Of a stretch of 5,365 bases of DNA, positions 4,833 to 5,365 are shown one piece after another (position 1 is the stretch's first letter; every line of letters begins with the position of its first letter). This DNA comes from Rickettsiales bacterium. GTDB taxonomy: Bacteria; Pseudomonadota; Alphaproteobacteria; Rs-D84. The notes below the pieces were generated by a model, which made no database searches, was not told the origin of the DNA, and worked only from the letters and a program-made list of their open reading frames with translations. Position numbers and translations under genes: made by a program. The stretch is taken from assembly GCA_031259365.1 (NCBI GenBank), contig JAIRLP010000014.1, positions 1-5,365 on the forward strand, written 5' to 3'.

Positions 4833-5365
4833 ATGAATAAAATATTTTCCGGCACGTATACCGCAATCATCACCCCGATGAATAAAAGTTTCTCGGTGGA
4901 TTATAATGGATTCCGCGAGCTTATTGATTTTCAGATGAATGCCAAAATAGACGGTCTGGTTGTTCTGGGCACCACGGGTGAAACCCCGACTTTGACGGAG
5001 CGTGAAAAAAGAAAACTTTTGGATATCGCAATAGAGCGCGTAAACGGCAAGGTTCCTGTTATCGCAGGCACAGGCAGCAACTGCACCAAGACCACAATCG
5101 AATATACCAAGCGCGCTAAGGCTGTCAGCGCAGACGCCGCGCTGGTCGTCACGCCGTATTACAACAAGCCTAATCCATCCGGATTGCAAATGCATTACAA
5201 GGCTGTCGCCAATGTCGGCCTTCCGGTTATTCTGTATAATGTCGCCGGGCGCACCGGCCGCAATATGACAGCGGATGAAGTGCAGTTGCTTGCGAAAATT
5301 CACGGTGTCATCGGAATCAAGGAAGCTAGCGGCAACGCAGAGCAAATTGCCGATGTTATAGAACA
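4833..5365 (+). CDS. dapA: 4-hydroxy-tetrahydrodipicolinate synthase, N-terminal part (runs off the right edge)
   Basis: 177 codons of an enzyme usually about 290 long. It condenses pyruvate with aspartate semialdehyde, the first committed step to meso-diaminopimelate (peptidoglycan) and lysine, in the cytoplasm. The TIM-barrel active site is visible: 'GTTGE' with Thr47-Thr48, 'TPYYNKP' with Tyr109-Tyr110, 'YNVAGRT' with Tyr135 and Arg140, and the Schiff-base lysine Lys163 in 'IKEASGN'. The usual Pro of 'YNVPGRT' is Ala (138). The start has AAAGG (4821-4825) 7 bases upstream and gives the typical 'FSGTYTAIITP' N-terminus. The frame stays open upstream to an ATG at 4749 (28 codons more), but that stretch has no Shine-Dalgarno sequence, no family similarity and contains the promoter. 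Codon use differs from neighbours: CTT Leu, GTC, ATC and ACC are frequent. Related aldolases (NanA, KdgD-like) share the fold, but 'TPYYNKP' and the whole pattern fit DapA best. Confidence 0.92.
   Translation, partial: MNKIFSGTYTAIITPMNKSFSVDYNGFRELIDFQMNAKIDGLVVLGTTGETPTLTEREKRKLLDIAIERVNGKVPVIAGTGSNCTKTTIEYTKRAKAVSADAALVVTPYYNKPNPSGLQMHYKAVANVGLPVILYNVAGRTGRNMTADEVQLLAKIHGVIGIKEASGNAEQIADVIE

Noticed and set aside
4779..5345. Open frame of 188 codons on the minus strand
   Set aside because: It lies antisense to dapA, whose protein is clearly recognisable; the antisense product shows no family motifs and the frame is a by-product of dapA codon use.

Overview
The window looks like a piece of an AT-rich alphaproteobacterial chromosome. 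The best lineage evidence is the sliding clamp: its N-terminal 'GHMQSIVEKR' segment and several internal blocks resemble alphaproteobacterial DnaN. The AsmA-type envelope protein implies an outer membrane. The exact taxon is an inference; the style resembles uncultured, AT-rich, host- or gut-associated alphaproteobacteria.

Layout, left to right. Positions 1-1410 hold the 3' end of an AsmA-like envelope protein gene, then, after 27 bases, a complete cdaA-type diadenylate cyclase (c-di-AMP synthase); both are on + and probably form one transcript, which ends at a strong intrinsic terminator (1446-1469). Next is a complete dnaN (1547-2665) with its own Shine-Dalgarno sequence and a very good terminator (2672-2699). 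Facing it on the minus strand is a gene (2724-3743) for a secreted, Asn-rich protein with a LamG / concanavalin A-like C-terminal domain and an N-terminal part I do not recognise. It has a well-formed promoter (TTGACC-17-TACTAT).

The 382-base gap 3744-4125 holds that promoter, a previously unlabelled MITE-like repeat (3832-4035) and the promoter of ppa. The repeat has 24-nt imperfect terminal inverted repeats, internal hairpins, and an identical 11-bp AT-rich direct repeat at both outer ends. A complete family I inorganic pyrophosphatase (4126-4665) follows. The last gene is the 5' part of dapA (lysine/meso-diaminopimelate synthesis, from 4833 to the right edge), preceded by a perfect 8-bp inverted repeat that overlaps its likely -35 box.

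The genes do not form one pathway. They are a mixture of envelope, nucleotide-signalling, replication and core metabolic functions. The most unusual items are a c-di-AMP synthase in an apparently alphaproteobacterial setting and paired with an AsmA-like gene, the MITE-like element, the unrecognised secreted LamG protein, and the different codon use of dapA. No RNA genes, CRISPR arrays or complete insertion sequences were seen.
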